DNA of 64,000 bases from UBA6168 sp964508135 (GCA_964508135.1 CAZDSU010000003.1:62001-126000), one strand, 5' to 3'; shown: positions 24,063-33,700, numbered from the stretch's first letter. The notes: generated by a model not told the origin, from the letters alone. Made by a program: numbers and translations.

Positions 24063-25004
24063 TTAGCTTTTTTCTTCTGTTTCTACCTCATTCTCTTTAA
24101 ATGGGAACAAACGGTTAACTGCTGGCAAATAATAAACCCGAGGTTTTGTCCCAAGGTCTTCCATGGAACGATAACCTGCCCGGTTGCGCAGCAACTCGCT
24201 TAACCTGACCGTTTCCTCGCCATTGGAAACAGCATCTTCATATTCATCTCCAAAATAAAACACACCATTGGGACATGCTGATACACAATGCGGCATTTCG
24301 CCGGCCCTTACCATGTCGGGGCAGAAATCGCATTTTTCAACGGTGCCTTTCTGTGCGCTAACGCCACTGACTTCGGGGGAGGCGCACATCACGAGGGATT
24401 CATCCAGCACATCTGGCTCGCCCCAGTTAAATACCCGCTGAGAATATGGACAGGCGGCCATGCAAAATCGGCAGCCTATGCACCGGTCGTTGTCAATGAG
24501 CACCAATCCGTCCTCCCGTTTGAAAGTGGCATCCACTGGACAAACTTTGACACAGGGAGGCTCGTCGCAATGGAAGCACATGGTGGGCTGCCAATATGGG
24601 GAAGCCGCCGCATTGTCCTTCATTTTCAACACCTTTAGATACTCTTTTTCGTCGCCGGTATGGTGCATCTTATTGCAGGCATCTTTGCACTTTCTGGCGT
24701 TTTTGCACCTCGCCAAATCAACCACCATGACAAATTTCCGGTTCGGAATGCCCTGACGAGCCTTAGCTCCTGTGACACAAATCGAGGGGTTTATGTCTCT
24801 CAAGTGCTTTTTGTCCACCTCTACGACTTCTCCATCAGGTGAAAGGAGCTTCACCTTACCTTCTTCACCTTCAGCCGCCGGGCTATTTTGGTTTTTGCCG
24901 CAGGAACATATTGCACTACCGCAAGCTGAAGCTACAGCAGTGTACATGCCCAATTTAAGAAGTTCCCTGCGGGTATTATCTGCTTTCAGTTCAGAATTTT
25001 GCAT
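24063..25004 (-). CDS. Tat-exported 4Fe-4S ferredoxin-type protein (NrfC/PsrB-like)
   Basis: 313 residues. The N-terminus has a twin-arginine signal (TRRELLKLG, Arg12-Arg13), possibly a lipoprotein site at Cys28. The cysteine groups are: first C100-x2-A103-x2-C106-x3-C110; second C143/146/151/155; third C175/178/181/185; fourth C225/228/240/244. Groups two to four are standard for 4Fe-4S clusters, but in the first the second cysteine is alanine. A KLLSPDGEVVEVD segment at 52-64 is shared with the small Tat protein encoded upstream. It would carry electrons between NrfD and the periplasmic cytochromes. Confidence 0.9.
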   Translation of the reverse strand: MQNSELKADNTRRELLKLGMYTAVASACGSAICSCGKNQNSPAAEGEEGKVKLLSPDGEVVEVDKKHLRDINPSICVTGAKARQGIPNRKFVMVVDLARCKNARKCKDACNKMHHTGDEKEYLKVLKMKDNAAASPYWQPTMCFHCDEPPCVKVCPVDATFKREDGLVLIDNDRCIGCRFCMAACPYSQRVFNWGEPDVLDESLVMCASPEVSGVSAQKGTVEKCDFCPDMVRAGEMPHCVSACPNGVFYFGDEYEDAVSNGEETVRLSELLRNRAGYRSMEDLGTKPRVYYLPAVNRLFPFKENEVETEEKS

Positions 25005-25058
25005 GGTAAATAATTCTCGATTGTGATAAAAAACCTTAACTAATACTGCCCTAAGACA

Positions 25059-25307
25059 TCATTTTGCGGGATGTATCCATTCAATAATGTCCTTTTTGCT
25101 GGCTTTCTTTCCCACTTTAGCTTGGTCAATTATGGCTTGGTCAACCTCCACCAATTTACCATCTGGGGTGAGCATTTTTACGGTTTTGCCGCTTTCGGGC
25201 ATAGCCTGTGCAGTAGCTTTGGTGGCCACCAATCCTGAACCAGCAGCAAGTAGGCCAAGGGAAAGGAACTTCCTGCGGGAGCTATCGTTTTTATGCAAAT
25301 TTGACAT
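25059..25307 (-). CDS. Small Tat-signal protein sharing a PDGxxVEVD motif
   Basis: 82 residues beginning at ATG 25307, which opens the twin-arginine signal SSRRKFLSLGLLAAGSG; an in-frame ATG at 25379 would add an unlikely 24-residue leader. After the signal comes KTVKMLTPDGKLVEVDQAII, matching residues 51-66 of the Fe-S protein encoded next, then a Lys-rich tail (KVGKKASKKDIIEW). No cofactor ligands are visible. It could be a chaperone-like or assembly partner sharing a binding segment with the Fe-S protein; that is inference. Confidence 0.75.
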   Translation of the reverse strand: MSNLHKNDSSRRKFLSLGLLAAGSGLVATKATAQAMPESGKTVKMLTPDGKLVEVDQAIIDQAKVGKKASKKDIIEWIHPAK

Positions 25308-25388
25308 CCTGATTTCATTTAAAAACTGGGGGCCGGATACGTTGTCTGCTTCCGACCCCCATATTGTTATTACTCTCACTAATAATCA

Positions 25389-26297
25389 TTACCAGTTCCA
25401 CAAACGTGTGATGTTGAAGCCAATCAGGAAGTTTTCCGTGAATTTATCGGCATAGTTGTGCGTGTTGAAGACATTGTTTTCCTGTGGGCTAAGGCTGTTG
25501 AAGTTGGCGACGAAAATCTGAAAGGCGTGTGAGCTTGATGTAAATTGAACCCCCAGGCTGATGTTCGGATTTGGATTGTACAAAGTATGCTTCGTCAGGG
25601 GCTGGTCCACATTGGCAATGATGGAGGTGACGCTTGTCACTTTTATCTGCCCTCCAAATGCCAAGGCATAGTGGTCATTCTCCATATACTTGTTAATGAC
25701 GTTGTAGTGGGACAAACTGGGAGCAACCTGGAGGGAAAGCCAATCGGTGACCTTACGGGCAATGATTACCTGATGAAAGAAGGAAAGGCGGTCAGATTTA
25801 TTAAAGACTTCCTCTCTGTTTCCTTCCTCCCTGGGGTCCAGCGTAACATTGCCATAATAAGTGACTGACAATGGCATTTTCCCAGAACGGCTTTGTCTCA
25901 GCAAAGCATATTTCCCGCTGAAATCCAGCAGGTTTTTGCGCTTGGCAAAACCAAAGCCCAAAGCAAGGTTTTCGATGGGTGAATAAGTGAACCCCATCCG
26001 CATATTGGATGGTGCATAAAGCCCGAAAAGGTCTTCGAAGCCATTTTGCAAAGTGCCAAAACGGTGCTGGATGTCAAATTCAAAAGTCCCTTTTATAGGT
26101 ACATCAACCGATTGATTGTCAATTAAAACGGCGCTTTCGAATATCGCCTTGACGGGTTTATCAACCGTTGGCTCTTCTTCTTCCTGGGCTTGGGCAACAG
26201 ATACTGATATCATGCTTATTACAAAAAGCAGTAGCACTGTTTTCCTCCTTCTTTTCCATAGCTTCTCTATAAGTTGCATTGAAATATTTGTTTTCAT
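25389..26297 (-). CDS. DUF5777 family beta-barrel protein
   Basis: 302 residues with an exported N-terminus (signal ends SVAQAQ) and then repeated amphipathic strands to a C-terminal aromatic residue (NITRLWNW). The segment FEFDIQHRFGTLQNGFEDLF followed by GLYAPSNMRMGF is the recognisable start of DUF5777 barrels, which lie beside c-type cytochromes and YceI proteins in Bacteroidota. It is presumably in the outer membrane. Together with the neighbouring cytochromes it could let reduced or oxidised substrates cross the outer membrane. Confidence 0.85.
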   Translation of the reverse strand: MKTNISMQLIEKLWKRRRKTVLLLFVISMISVSVAQAQEEEEPTVDKPVKAIFESAVLIDNQSVDVPIKGTFEFDIQHRFGTLQNGFEDLFGLYAPSNMRMGFTYSPIENLALGFGFAKRKNLLDFSGKYALLRQSRSGKMPLSVTYYGNVTLDPREEGNREEVFNKSDRLSFFHQVIIARKVTDWLSLQVAPSLSHYNVINKYMENDHYALAFGGQIKVTSVTSIIANVDQPLTKHTLYNPNPNISLGVQFTSSSHAFQIFVANFNSLSPQENNVFNTHNYADKFTENFLIGFNITRLWNW

Positions 26298-26379
26298 GAT
26301 GTCGAATTTTAAAACTGTAAAATGAAAAAATGAAAATTGATCGAAGCTTTGAGGATATCATGCTCCCTGTTGGCTAACG

Positions 26380-26763
26380 TCAATCTTTTGGCGCACCCTT
26401 CTGAATCCAGATGAGAATTAACAGCCGCTCTGTCTCCGTTAGTTTTATGTCAGGAGGCATGGGGGTGGCACCATCCCATTGAACAGCTTTGTACAATTTA
26501 CTTTCCTCAGGAAAGGTTAGGTTCAGATATCCTCCGCCTGTTAGCTCCTGATAGGCTAGATCTGGTGTCAAGTTTGGCTTTTTTGTCCCGTCATGGCAAA
26601 ATGCCTCGGAGCAGGAAGCACCAAAAATCGGGAGGATATGCGTGGAGAAGGAAACATCCTCCGGGTCAATGGGCGCCGGCTCAGGAGGATTGTCATAATA
26701 ACACGCATCAAAAAGCGCGATGCTGCAAAAAAGTATAAATGCCTTGATTGTTATGCTTTTCAT
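26380..26763 (-). CDS. Cytochrome c-like lipoprotein with CX4CH haem motif
   Basis: 127 residues, lipoprotein signal (ALFDAC). The segment ILPIFGASCSEAFCHDGTKK has the shape of a planctomycete-type cytochrome c domain in which the haem motif is C-x4-C-H rather than C-x2-C-H. A downstream ATPMPP (about residue 101) offers the axial methionine. It is the second gene of the operon, after YceI. Confidence 0.75.
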   Translation of the reverse strand: MKSITIKAFILFCSIALFDACYYDNPPEPAPIDPEDVSFSTHILPIFGASCSEAFCHDGTKKPNLTPDLAYQELTGGGYLNLTFPEESKLYKAVQWDGATPMPPDIKLTETERLLILIWIQKGAPKD

Positions 26764-26820
26764 GATTGGAATTTTTTGAATGAATAACTAAAGTTATCGG
26801 AACTCGTTCCCAACTTGGGA

Positions 26821-27498
26821 CTAACCGGGTTTTTTAAATTGGGCATTCACCCTTATCTTGACCCGGTCTCCAATATTGTGGGAATCGATTCCAAAAACAG
26901 TCAGGGCATTCATTTCAAATTCTCCACTCAAGCCTGCCAGGGTGTATGGCGCACCGCTCAAGCCCGAATCTGCATCATAATACTTGGAACCAGCATAAGC
27001 CAATTTCATCGTCACCTCACTTGTTACTCCATGGAAATTCAGGTCGGCTTTTACAATATAACCGCCTTTGTTGTCCAATGTAACTAACGTACTTGTAAGA
27101 TAGGCAGTATCCAGCGTCGCTACGTCAAACGTGCTCAACAAGCATCCGGCATCCCTCCCCGGTTCCCCGGTATTGACAGATGAAAGGACAACCTGACCTT
27201 CAATAGTGGTATTCTCCGGGGTTTTTTCGTCAAAATTCACAACCGCCGAGAAGGTATTGAACCTACCTGTCAACAAAGCGCTTACCCCAGTATAGGGGGT
27301 TTCCCAAAGCACACTGGAGTGACGTTTGTCAAAATTCCAACCATCGCTAGTCGAAACAATGTCGTCGCCATATTCATAGTCAGGCGGTACTATTTGTTCT
27401 ATAAGTGCGTCATCGTGGGTGCAGGCAGGAATGTTGAGGAGGAAAAAGCCTACTGTAAGGATGATTACAGCGAAAGGGATGAATCGAAAGTTTTTCAT
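26821..27498 (-). CDS. YceI-family lipoprotein
   Basis: 225 residues with a lipoprotein signal (LLNIPAC). The YceI lipocalin-like barrel is recognised from WNFDKRHSSVLWETPYTGVS, LTGRFNTFSAVVNFDEKTP and the closing NIGDRVKIRVNAQFKKPG. YceI proteins bind isoprenoid chains such as quinones in the periplasm. That suits the first gene of an operon that also encodes a quinone-reactive NrfD. The operon promoter was not identified in the AT-rich region upstream. Confidence 0.85.
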   Translation of the reverse strand: MKNFRFIPFAVIILTVGFFLLNIPACTHDDALIEQIVPPDYEYGDDIVSTSDGWNFDKRHSSVLWETPYTGVSALLTGRFNTFSAVVNFDEKTPENTTIEGQVVLSSVNTGEPGRDAGCLLSTFDVATLDTAYLTSTLVTLDNKGGYIVKADLNFHGVTSEVTMKLAYAGSKYYDADSGLSGAPYTLAGLSGEFEMNALTVFGIDSHNIGDRVKIRVNAQFKKPG

Positions 27499-28128
27499 TG
27501 TAAAAAAGTTTTGATTTTAATTGGCCTTATTGCCTCAACCATTTTATCAGCGCCAGGATTAGGTGGAAACTCAACAAAAAGTCTGTGACAATGGACACAA
27601 TTCGTAATAATTTTACTCCTCTGCAAAAAGAAGGCATTTTTAATGCTTGCCAATTGATTAAAGTCAGTGTTGGAGATGTTTTTTGTCAATGGTGGAGATG
27701 CTTTTTGTCAATGATATTTCTCACTCAACACCAATAATAAGGTTATGTGCAAACCAACCGATTGTCAGAACTTTATGGCTTATTCACTTGTACAAGAAGA
27801 AATGGAGCGAAGTATAAAAAGACCAAAACAGATTAGGCAAGCCGGATTTCCGTAGCTAAAACAGGTGAAAGTAGAATGGAAGGCAGAAGTAGCCTGATTT
27901 CATAACCCTGCTCAGTAGCACAGCGGCACGTGTTCCCATTTCCCTTGCTTCGATTTGTTCTTATTTCGAAGCTTTTCACGTCAAAGTGATAAATGTCAAT
28001 TAAGCTTTCCCACCCAACCGGTATATTCGCAAAGTTTTATTGTTGCCTTTCTCGTAGACAATTAGCGGAGGACTTCAGTGATAATGGCAAACAGTATTGA
28101 TCAATGCAATCCGACGAGTTGACAGGGT
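27499..28128. other. AT-rich non-coding gap with tandem repeat and cassette-like core
   Basis: 630 bp without a convincing gene. A 21 bp unit (TGGAGATGTTTTTTGTCAAT and G) is repeated at 27671-27691 and 27693-27713 with one difference. GTTATGTGC at 27742-27750 equals the left core of the cassette array at 5219-5227, without a visible attC-type palindrome. A 64-codon minus-strand frame (27495-27689) contains CVHCH but lacks an export signal. Confidence 0.5.
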
Positions 28129-28174
28129 TGCGTCCAAAACATTAAAATGACTTTAACGGTCAGTTTTGGACGCA
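28129..28174. repeat. Inverted repeat in the leader of the aminopeptidase gene
   Basis: TGCGTCCAAAAC and GTTTTGGACGCA (12 bp, perfect) around 22 bp, ending 35 bp before the ATG at 28210. It could be a terminator for upstream transcription or an operator. Confidence 0.65.
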
Positions 28175-28209
28175 GCACAACTCTGTTTTCACATCCACAA
28201 CCTTCATTT

Positions 28210-30174
28210 ATGAAAAATACTTTGACTCTTCTGCTGCTTGCCTTCACGGCAAGCCTTTTTGCCCAAAACCATGTCGAAGACGACTTTGAAAACATCGTGT
28301 GCAAAGAAGCCGAGGCACACGCCCATTTCCTCCACCCTGTCCCGGCGGCCAACCCGCTGACGGCCAACTACGACCTGAAATACTACCGATTCGAGTGGTA
28401 CATTGACCCGGCGCAGTATTTCATTGATGGCAAGGCGACGGTGTATTTCGAGACGCTGGAGGACGGCTTCGCCGAAATCAATTTCGACTTTTCCACCCAA
28501 ATGGCCGTCAACGACATCAGCTACCACGGCCAAAGCCTCAGCTCCACCGCCAGCGGTGCTTACCTGCTCACGGTGCAACTGCCCGCCCCGCTGCCTGCTG
28601 GCACGCTCGACAGCCTGACGATTACCTACGCTGGTGCGCCGCCCTCAAGCGGTTTTGGCTCGTTCATCCAAAGTGAGCACAACGGCATCCCGTCACTTTG
28701 GACGCTCTCCGAACCCTACGGTGCCCAGGACTGGTGGCCCTGCAAGAATGGCCTCGACGACAAGATTGACAGCATTGACGTCATCGTCACCACGCCCGAA
28801 TCCTACCGGGCAGCCAGCAACGGGCTGCTGGTGCAGGAGACCGCTGTCGGTTCGGACAAGGTTTACCACTGGAAGCACCGCTACCCGGTTGCGCCGTACC
28901 TCGTGGCCATTGCCGTCACTAATTTTACGCAATACACTGACAATGTGCCACTTAGCAACGGCACGAACCTGCCCATGCTCAACTACGTCTATCCTGAGAA
29001 CCTTACCGCTGCACAGTCTGGCACGGGCAAGCTGGTGCAGGTCTTGCAGTTTTACGATAGCCTTTTCGTGAGCTATCCATTTTTTGAAGAAAAATATGGC
29101 CACGCCGAGTTTGGCTGGGGCGGCGGCATGGAGCACCAGACGATGAGCTTTGTGACGAGCTACGGCTGGGGCTTGCTGGCGCACGAGTTGGCGCACCAGT
29201 GGTTCGGCGACATGGTGACCTGCGGCAGTTGGGAGGACATCTGGCTCAATGAAGGATTTGCCACCTACCTCGAAGGCTTGTCGAGGGAGCGGTTCCCATC
29301 GCAGGTAGTCACGCAGTGGTACGACTGGAAACTCAGCAAAATCAACAGCATCACCTCGCAGACCGGCGGCTCGGTGAAGGTGGCGGACACCACGAGCGTC
29401 AACAGCATTTTCAGCAGCCGATTGAGCTACAACAAAGGCTCGTACCTGCTGCACATGCTGCGGTGGAAACTCGGAGATGAGGTCTTCTTCTTGGGGCTTC
29501 GCAATTATTTGAACGACCGCCAGTACGACTACGCCCTCACCAACAGCCTTCAATTGCACCTCGAAGCAGCATCTGGTCAGGACTTGACGGAATATTTCGA
29601 GGACTGGTTCACTGGGCAAGGCTATCCGAGCTACCAAGTGACCTGGGAGCAGAGCAGTGCTGGCGATGTTTATATCCAACTTAACCAGACGACCTCTCAC
29701 CCCTCGGTTGACTTTTTTGAAATGCCCGTGCCTGTTCTGTTGAAGGGCGCTGGCGTGGACTCGCTCGTACGATTGGAGCATACCCAGAATGGTGAACTGT
29801 TCAGCATGAACATGCCCTTCGAGGTCACGTCCGTGCAGTTCGACCCCGACCTCTGGCTGATTTCCGCCAACAACACGGTGCAGCAGGGCGAGCTGACCGG
29901 AACAGGGGAAGTGTTTGCCGAAGGCGACATCTTCATTTACCCCAACCCGGCGAAGGATTTTATTCAAGTATTTTTTGAAAAAAGCAAACCAGAAAGTGAG
30001 CTTAACTGGCTCATGGTCAATGGATTGGGGCAGACTGCCAAGGCTGCCAAGGCTGGTTCTATGAAACGGGGTGGCGCTACATTTGACATTTCCGGCGTAT
30101 CACCAGGGCTTTACCGCTTGGTGCTGAGAGACCAGAACGGTGGCATGACGGTGCACAGTTTTGTGAAAAAATAA
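28210..30174 (+). CDS. M1 family metallopeptidase with T9SS sorting domain
   Basis: 654 residues from ATG 28210 (signal peptide MKNTLTLLLLAFTASLFAQ). An N-terminal M1 beta domain leads to the exopeptidase motif GGGMEHQTMSF (304-314; GAMEN variant). The zinc site is H325-E-L-A-H329 with E348 18 residues on, and WEDIWLNEGFATYLE is fully conserved. It therefore should be an active zinc aminopeptidase. The C-terminus (FIYPNPAKDFIQVFF, SGVSPGLYRLVLRD) is a type A T9SS sorting domain, so the enzyme is secreted or attached to the surface and trims extracellular peptides. Monocistronic. Confidence 0.93.
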   Translation: MKNTLTLLLLAFTASLFAQNHVEDDFENIVCKEAEAHAHFLHPVPAANPLTANYDLKYYRFEWYIDPAQYFIDGKATVYFETLEDGFAEINFDFSTQMAVNDISYHGQSLSSTASGAYLLTVQLPAPLPAGTLDSLTITYAGAPPSSGFGSFIQSEHNGIPSLWTLSEPYGAQDWWPCKNGLDDKIDSIDVIVTTPESYRAASNGLLVQETAVGSDKVYHWKHRYPVAPYLVAIAVTNFTQYTDNVPLSNGTNLPMLNYVYPENLTAAQSGTGKLVQVLQFYDSLFVSYPFFEEKYGHAEFGWGGGMEHQTMSFVTSYGWGLLAHELAHQWFGDMVTCGSWEDIWLNEGFATYLEGLSRERFPSQVVTQWYDWKLSKINSITSQTGGSVKVADTTSVNSIFSSRLSYNKGSYLLHMLRWKLGDEVFFLGLRNYLNDRQYDYALTNSLQLHLEAASGQDLTEYFEDWFTGQGYPSYQVTWEQSSAGDVYIQLNQTTSHPSVDFFEMPVPVLLKGAGVDSLVRLEHTQNGELFSMNMPFEVTSVQFDPDLWLISANNTVQQGELTGTGEVFAEGDIFIYPNPAKDFIQVFFEKSKPESELNWLMVNGLGQTAKAAKAGSMKRGGATFDISGVSPGLYRLVLRDQNGGMTVHSFVKK

Positions 30175-30311
30175 CGTGATGGGTTCAAGCGACAGCCAAG
30201 CATTGGTTCTTGACCTGCTTGGCTGTTGTTTTTTCCCGATGCCTGTCGTGATTGCCATTATCGGTTTACTACTTAACTTTTATTTAGGCAACCATCCAAG
30301 CCATTTCCCGT

Positions 30312-30319
30312 TACCTTTG
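30312..30319 (+). promoter_or_regulatory. -7 element TACCTTTG for the metal-efflux operon, leaderless arrangement
   Basis: An exact TAnnTTTG match ending 4 bases before the ATG at 30324. It is probably the promoter for the operon 30324-36495 or longer. Confidence 0.6.
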
Positions 30320-30323
30320 TCAC

Positions 30324-30662
30324 ATGAAGCAGTTTCTCCGCATATTTTGCCTTTACCTCGTCGCTCTGTCGTGCCTCCCGTGCGGCGATGGCGAGCATGG
30401 GCATGAAGCCCTTTCCGGCGGTGGAATTGCCATGCTCACTGCTCATCAGGATCCCCATTCGCACGAGCATTGTCCTGACTTCTGCTCTCCGTTTTGTACC
30501 TGCGTCTGCTGCGGCTGCACCGTTTCAACCAACAAAATCACCACTTTTCAGTTAAGCCCACTTTTTTTGCTGAACTGTCAATCAGACTTTTTCTATCAAT
30601 CCCCCTTTTCCACCGCCCACCGCTTGGCGCTCTTCCGTCCTCCGATAGACTTTTTGGGTTAA
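30324..30662 (+). CDS. DUF6660-like small exported Cys/His-rich protein
   Basis: 112 residues. The N-terminus is hydrophobic and ends in a possible lipoprotein site. The centre is dense in metal ligands: DPHSHEHCPDFCSPFCTCVC and CGC. Such proteins (DUF6660 group) commonly precede CzcA-type efflux genes in Bacteroidota. A role in sensing, buffering or delivering metal in the periplasm is plausible. It is the first gene after the promoter element and is followed 92 bp later by the czcA gene. Confidence 0.75.
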   Translation: MKQFLRIFCLYLVALSCLPCGDGEHGHEALSGGGIAMLTAHQDPHSHEHCPDFCSPFCTCVCCGCTVSTNKITTFQLSPLFLLNCQSDFFYQSPFSTAHRLALFRPPIDFLG

Positions 30663-30754
30663 ATTTTTCCCTTGCCACTCGGCAGGGCAACTGGCATTTG
30701 GCACAAGCCAATTGACCGGATGCTACTATTTTTTCATTCATCAACCCAAATCCT

Positions 30755-33700
30755 ATGCTGGACAAAATCATCCATTTCTCCATTCACAATAAATTAATCG
30801 TCGGGCTGTTCACGCTCGCCCTCGCAATCTGGGGCATCGTCTCCTTCCTCCGCCTGCCCCTCGACGCCGTGCCCGACATCACCAACAACCAGGTGCAAGT
30901 CATCACGCAGGCGCCCACGCTGGGAACGCAGGAGGTCGAGGCGTTCATCACCGCCCCCATTGAGCGGGCGCTGGCGAACATCCCGGACGTGACCGAGCGC
31001 CGCAGCATCAGCCGCTCCGGGCTATCGGTCATCACCATCGTTTTTCACGACGACAAGGACATTTACTGGGCCAGGCAACAAGTCGGAGAGCGGCTCAAGG
31101 AAGCCGAAAGCGAAATCCCGCAGGGCATGGCGGAGCCGTTCCTAGCGCCCATCACCACTGGCTTGGGCGAGATTTACCACTACACGCTGCACCCCAAGCC
31201 TGGTTTCGAGGACAAATTCACCGCCACCGACCTGCGCACCTTGCAGGACTGGATTGTGAAACGCCAACTCGAAGGCACGCCCGGCGTGGCGGAAGTGAGC
31301 GGCTGGGGCGGTTTTGTGAAACAGTACGAAATCGCCGTTGACCCCGACAAGCTCAACGCCCTCGACCTGACCATGAACGACGTGTTCGAGGCGCTGGAGC
31401 ACAACAACGAAAACACAGGCGGCTCGTACATCGAAAAAGGCAGCAACCTCTACTACATCCGGGGCATTGGGCTGGTGCAGACCTTGGAGGACATTGAAAA
31501 AATCCTCGTCACGACTCGCAACGGTATTCCCATCCTGGTGCGGGACGTGGGAACGGTGCAATTCGGCAGCGTCAACCGCCTCGGCGCAGTCACCCGCAAC
31601 GGCGAGGGTGAAGTTGTGGCAGGCATCACGCTGATGCTCAAAGGGGACAACTTTGTCGAAGTCAGTCGCCGGGTAAAAGAGCGAATAGCACAAGTCCAAA
31701 CGTCCCTGCCCGAAGGCGTGGTTATCGAGCCGTTCATTGACCGCACGGAACTGGTCGGGCGCACCATTGGCACGGTAGAAAAAAATCTTCTCGAAGGCGG
31801 TTTGATTGTCGTGTTCGTCCTGGTGCTGTTGCTCGGTAATTTCCGGGCGGGCTTGGTCGTGGCGTCGGTCATTCCGCTGGCGATGCTGTTCGCCTTTGGC
31901 ATGATGCAGTTGTTCGGCGTGTCCGGCAACTTGATGTCGCTCGGAGCGATAGACTTCGGCTTGCTGGTGGACGGGGCGGTTATTATCGTGGAAGCCATTG
32001 TTCACCGCATTACCGGCAGCAGCCTATTCCCCGGCATCGCACGGCTGACGCAGCGGCAAATGGACGAGCAGGTTTACACTGCCGCTTCCAAAATCCGAAA
32101 CAGCGCCGCTTTCGGAGAAATCATTATTCTTATCGTTTACCTGCCCATTTTGACGCTCGTGGGCATTGAGGGAAAAATGTTTCATCCCATGGCGCTGACG
32201 GTCGGATTCGCCATACTGGGCGCATTTATCCTGTCGCTGACCTGGGTTCCTATGGCGTCCGCCCTGTTTTTGAGCAAAAAGACCGAGCATAAAACCAATA
32301 TCAGCGACCGCATCATGTCGTTTTTTCACAAACTCTATTCACCGGCGCTGGAAGGGGTGCTGCGCTGGAAAAAGCTCACTGTCGGCATTTCCATCGTTCT
32401 GTTTGCGCTTGCGGTCTGTGGCTTCACCCGCTTGGGGGGCGAGTTTATCCCGACGCTTGAAGAAGGCGACCTGACGGTGGAATTCAGCATGATGCAAGGC
32501 ACTTCGCTGACTCAAATGGTGGAAAGCACTACCAAAGCTGAGAAGATTTTAATGGAAAAATTTCCCGAAGTAAAACAAGTCGTCAGTCGCATAGGTAGTG
32601 CCGAAATACCTACCGACCCCATGCCCGTCGAGCGGGCTGACATCATGGTGGCGATGAAATCAAAGGACACTTGGCGGGAAGAAGTCTGCGACCGGGAAGA
32701 AATGCAGGAGGCTATGGAAAAAGCCCTTTCTGTACTGCCCGGCGTAAGCATTGAAATGACGCAGCCGATGCAGATGCGCTTCAATGAGTTAATGACCGGC
32801 ATCCGGCAAGACGTGGCGGTGAAAATCTTCGGTGATGACCTCGACGTGTTGGCGGACGAGGCGGCGAAAGTCGCCCGCCTGATTGCCCCGGTTGAAGGTG
32901 TTACTGAACCAACCGTCGAGAAAGTGCGGGGCTTGCCGCAAATTCAAGTCACTTATGACCGTGACCGGCTGGCGCAGTTTGGTCTGAACGTCAGCGACGT
33001 GAACAATATCGTCCGTACTGCCTACGCAGGAAGTACGGCAGGCGTAGTGTTCGAGGGCGAAAAACGCTTCGACATGGTGGTGCGCCTGGAGCGCAGCCTG
33101 CGGCAGGACATTTCCAACCTCGAAAACCTCTACGTCTCCACACCCGGCGGCGGCAGGGTTCCACTCAACCAAATCGCCACCATCGAGTACAAAGACGCCC
33201 CGGCGCAAGTGAGCCGGGAAAATGCACAGCGCCGCATCTTCGTCGGCTTCAACGTGCGGGGCAGGGACGTGGAAAGCACTGTCACGGAAATCGAGGACAT
33301 TTTGCAGGAAAAACTGAAGCTGCCGACGGGCTACTTCTACACCTTCGGCGGGCAGTTCGAGAACCTGCGGGCAGCCAAGGAGCGTCTTTCGATTGCCGTT
33401 CCGGTGGCGCTGGCGCTGATTTTTGCGCTGCTGTTTTTCACCTTCCGCTCAGTCAGCCAGGCGGTGTTGATTTTCACCGCCGTCCCACTTGCTGCCATCG
33501 GCGGCGTGGCGGCGCTTGCGCTGCGTGGAATGCCGTTTAGCATCTCGGCGGGCGTGGGTTTCATCGCCTTGTTCGGCGTGGCGGTGTTGAACGGCATTGT
33601 ACTTATTGGCTATTTCAACCAACTCAAAGCGGAAGGTGTCGCTGACCTCTACGAGCGCATCCGGCAGGGAACGTTTGTCCGCCTGCGTCCGGTCATCCTG

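Noticed and set aside
27495..27689. Minus-strand 64-codon frame with CVHCH, a possible haem motif
   Set aside because: No signal peptide, no axial methionine region, and it overlaps the start of the YceI gene; too short to support a cytochrome.
28693..29967. Long open frame (424 codons) antisense to the M1 aminopeptidase gene
   Set aside because: The plus-strand frame has full family motifs and signal peptide; the antisense frame is a by-product of GC-rich codon use. The same applies to 31142-32005, 37149-38279 and 46516-47658.
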